A DNA stretch of 6,187 nucleotides from Sedimenticola_A endophacoides (GTDB lineage Bacteria; Pseudomonadota; Gammaproteobacteria; Chromatiales; Chromatiaceae): positions 1-6,187 of the forward strand of contig PQCO01000190.1 of NCBI GenBank assembly GCA_003062345.1, read 5' to 3'. Made by a program: the position numbers and the translations under genes. Shown in pieces: positions 6,078 to 6,187 of this stretch (its first letter is position 1; every line of letters begins with the position of its first letter). The notes beneath the pieces are model-generated. The model saw only the letters and a list, made by a program, of their open reading frames with translations. It was not told the DNA's origin and made no database searches.

Positions 6078-6187
6078 CCTCGTGAAAGATTTTGGGACAT
6101 CCCAGTCCCCAAAATCGACTCGCCAACGCGACAGCCGTTACTGCCCCGACCGTCCTGCGCTCATCACGACTCCGTCCCGCACATTGC
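6078..6187. other. Unassigned sequence upstream of the EAL gene
   Basis: I recognise no gene here. One minus-strand frame is open from the window end down to 6043, but its product is not recognisable. The only clear structure is the inverted repeat at 6088-6116. The stretch may belong to an insertion sequence or other DNA that replaced the N-terminal part of the GGDEF-EAL gene, or it may be the decayed remainder of that gene. Confidence 0.4.
6088..6116. repeat. Inverted repeat / hairpin with nested palindrome
   Basis: GATTTTGGGAC (6088-6098) pairs with GTCCCCAAAATC (6105-6116) across ATCCCA, leaving one unpaired C. Inside it, TGGGA-CA-TCCCA (6093-6104) forms an alternative, overlapping hairpin. 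On the minus strand the hairpin is followed by TTTC, so a terminator is possible. The GTCCCAAAATCTTT sequence on that strand also loosely resembles insertion-sequence ends, but no family could be assigned. Confidence 0.6.

Noticed and set aside
6043..6187. Minus-strand frame open from the window end, possible transposase C-terminus
   Set aside because: About 48 codons with no recognisable motif; too little sequence to support a gene call.
1..6187. CRISPR array, tRNA, rRNA or defence system
   Set aside because: No spaced direct repeats, cloverleaf or rRNA-like sequence, and no genes of known defence families were seen on either strand.

Overview
The window looks like the chromosome of a GC-rich gammaproteobacterium that fixes CO2. 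The evidence is the locus order yraN-diaA-dolP (yraP), which is typical of gammaproteobacteria, followed by a proteobacterial class I phosphoribulokinase, the signature enzyme of the Calvin cycle. A sulfur-oxidising or purple-sulfur lineage would fit, but the sequence does not name the genus.

Layout. Positions 1-213 hold the C-terminal end of an ISAs1-family transposase. It abuts a 31-residue C-terminal stub of YraN (214-309), so an insertion sequence appears to have broken yraN. A tightly packed plus-strand gene run follows: a DiaA-like SIS-domain protein (349-936), a dual-BON outer-membrane lipoprotein of the DolP/YraP type (956-1540), a GlcD-like FAD-linked oxidase with a TTG start overlapping dolP by 14 nt (1527-2942), and an exported DUF3047 protein joined by an ATGA overlap (2939-3606). 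The DUF3047 frame is broken by one base at a run of six Gs. An AT-rich 144-nt spacer containing two inverted repeats separates this run from prkB (3751-4623). A hairpin at 4661-4684 sits between prkB and a convergent minus-strand gene for a c-di-GMP protein with a degenerate GGDEF domain and an apparently intact EAL domain (4686-6011). That gene seems to lack its 5' part: its frame closes at 6075-6077, and the DNA from about 6060 to the end of the window is unassigned apart from a strong inverted repeat.

How the genes work together. DiaA (timing of DnaA-driven replication initiation) and DolP (outer-membrane integrity) are conserved neighbours but act in different processes. The oxidase could feed electrons from a 2-hydroxyacid such as glycolate or D-lactate to the respiratory chain; its closeness to phosphoribulokinase makes a photorespiratory role conceivable but unproven. 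I see no complete novel multi-gene system. The points worth a second look are gene breakage at both ends of the window, the G-run frameshift in DUF3047, and loss of the phosphate-binding motifs in the DiaA-like protein.
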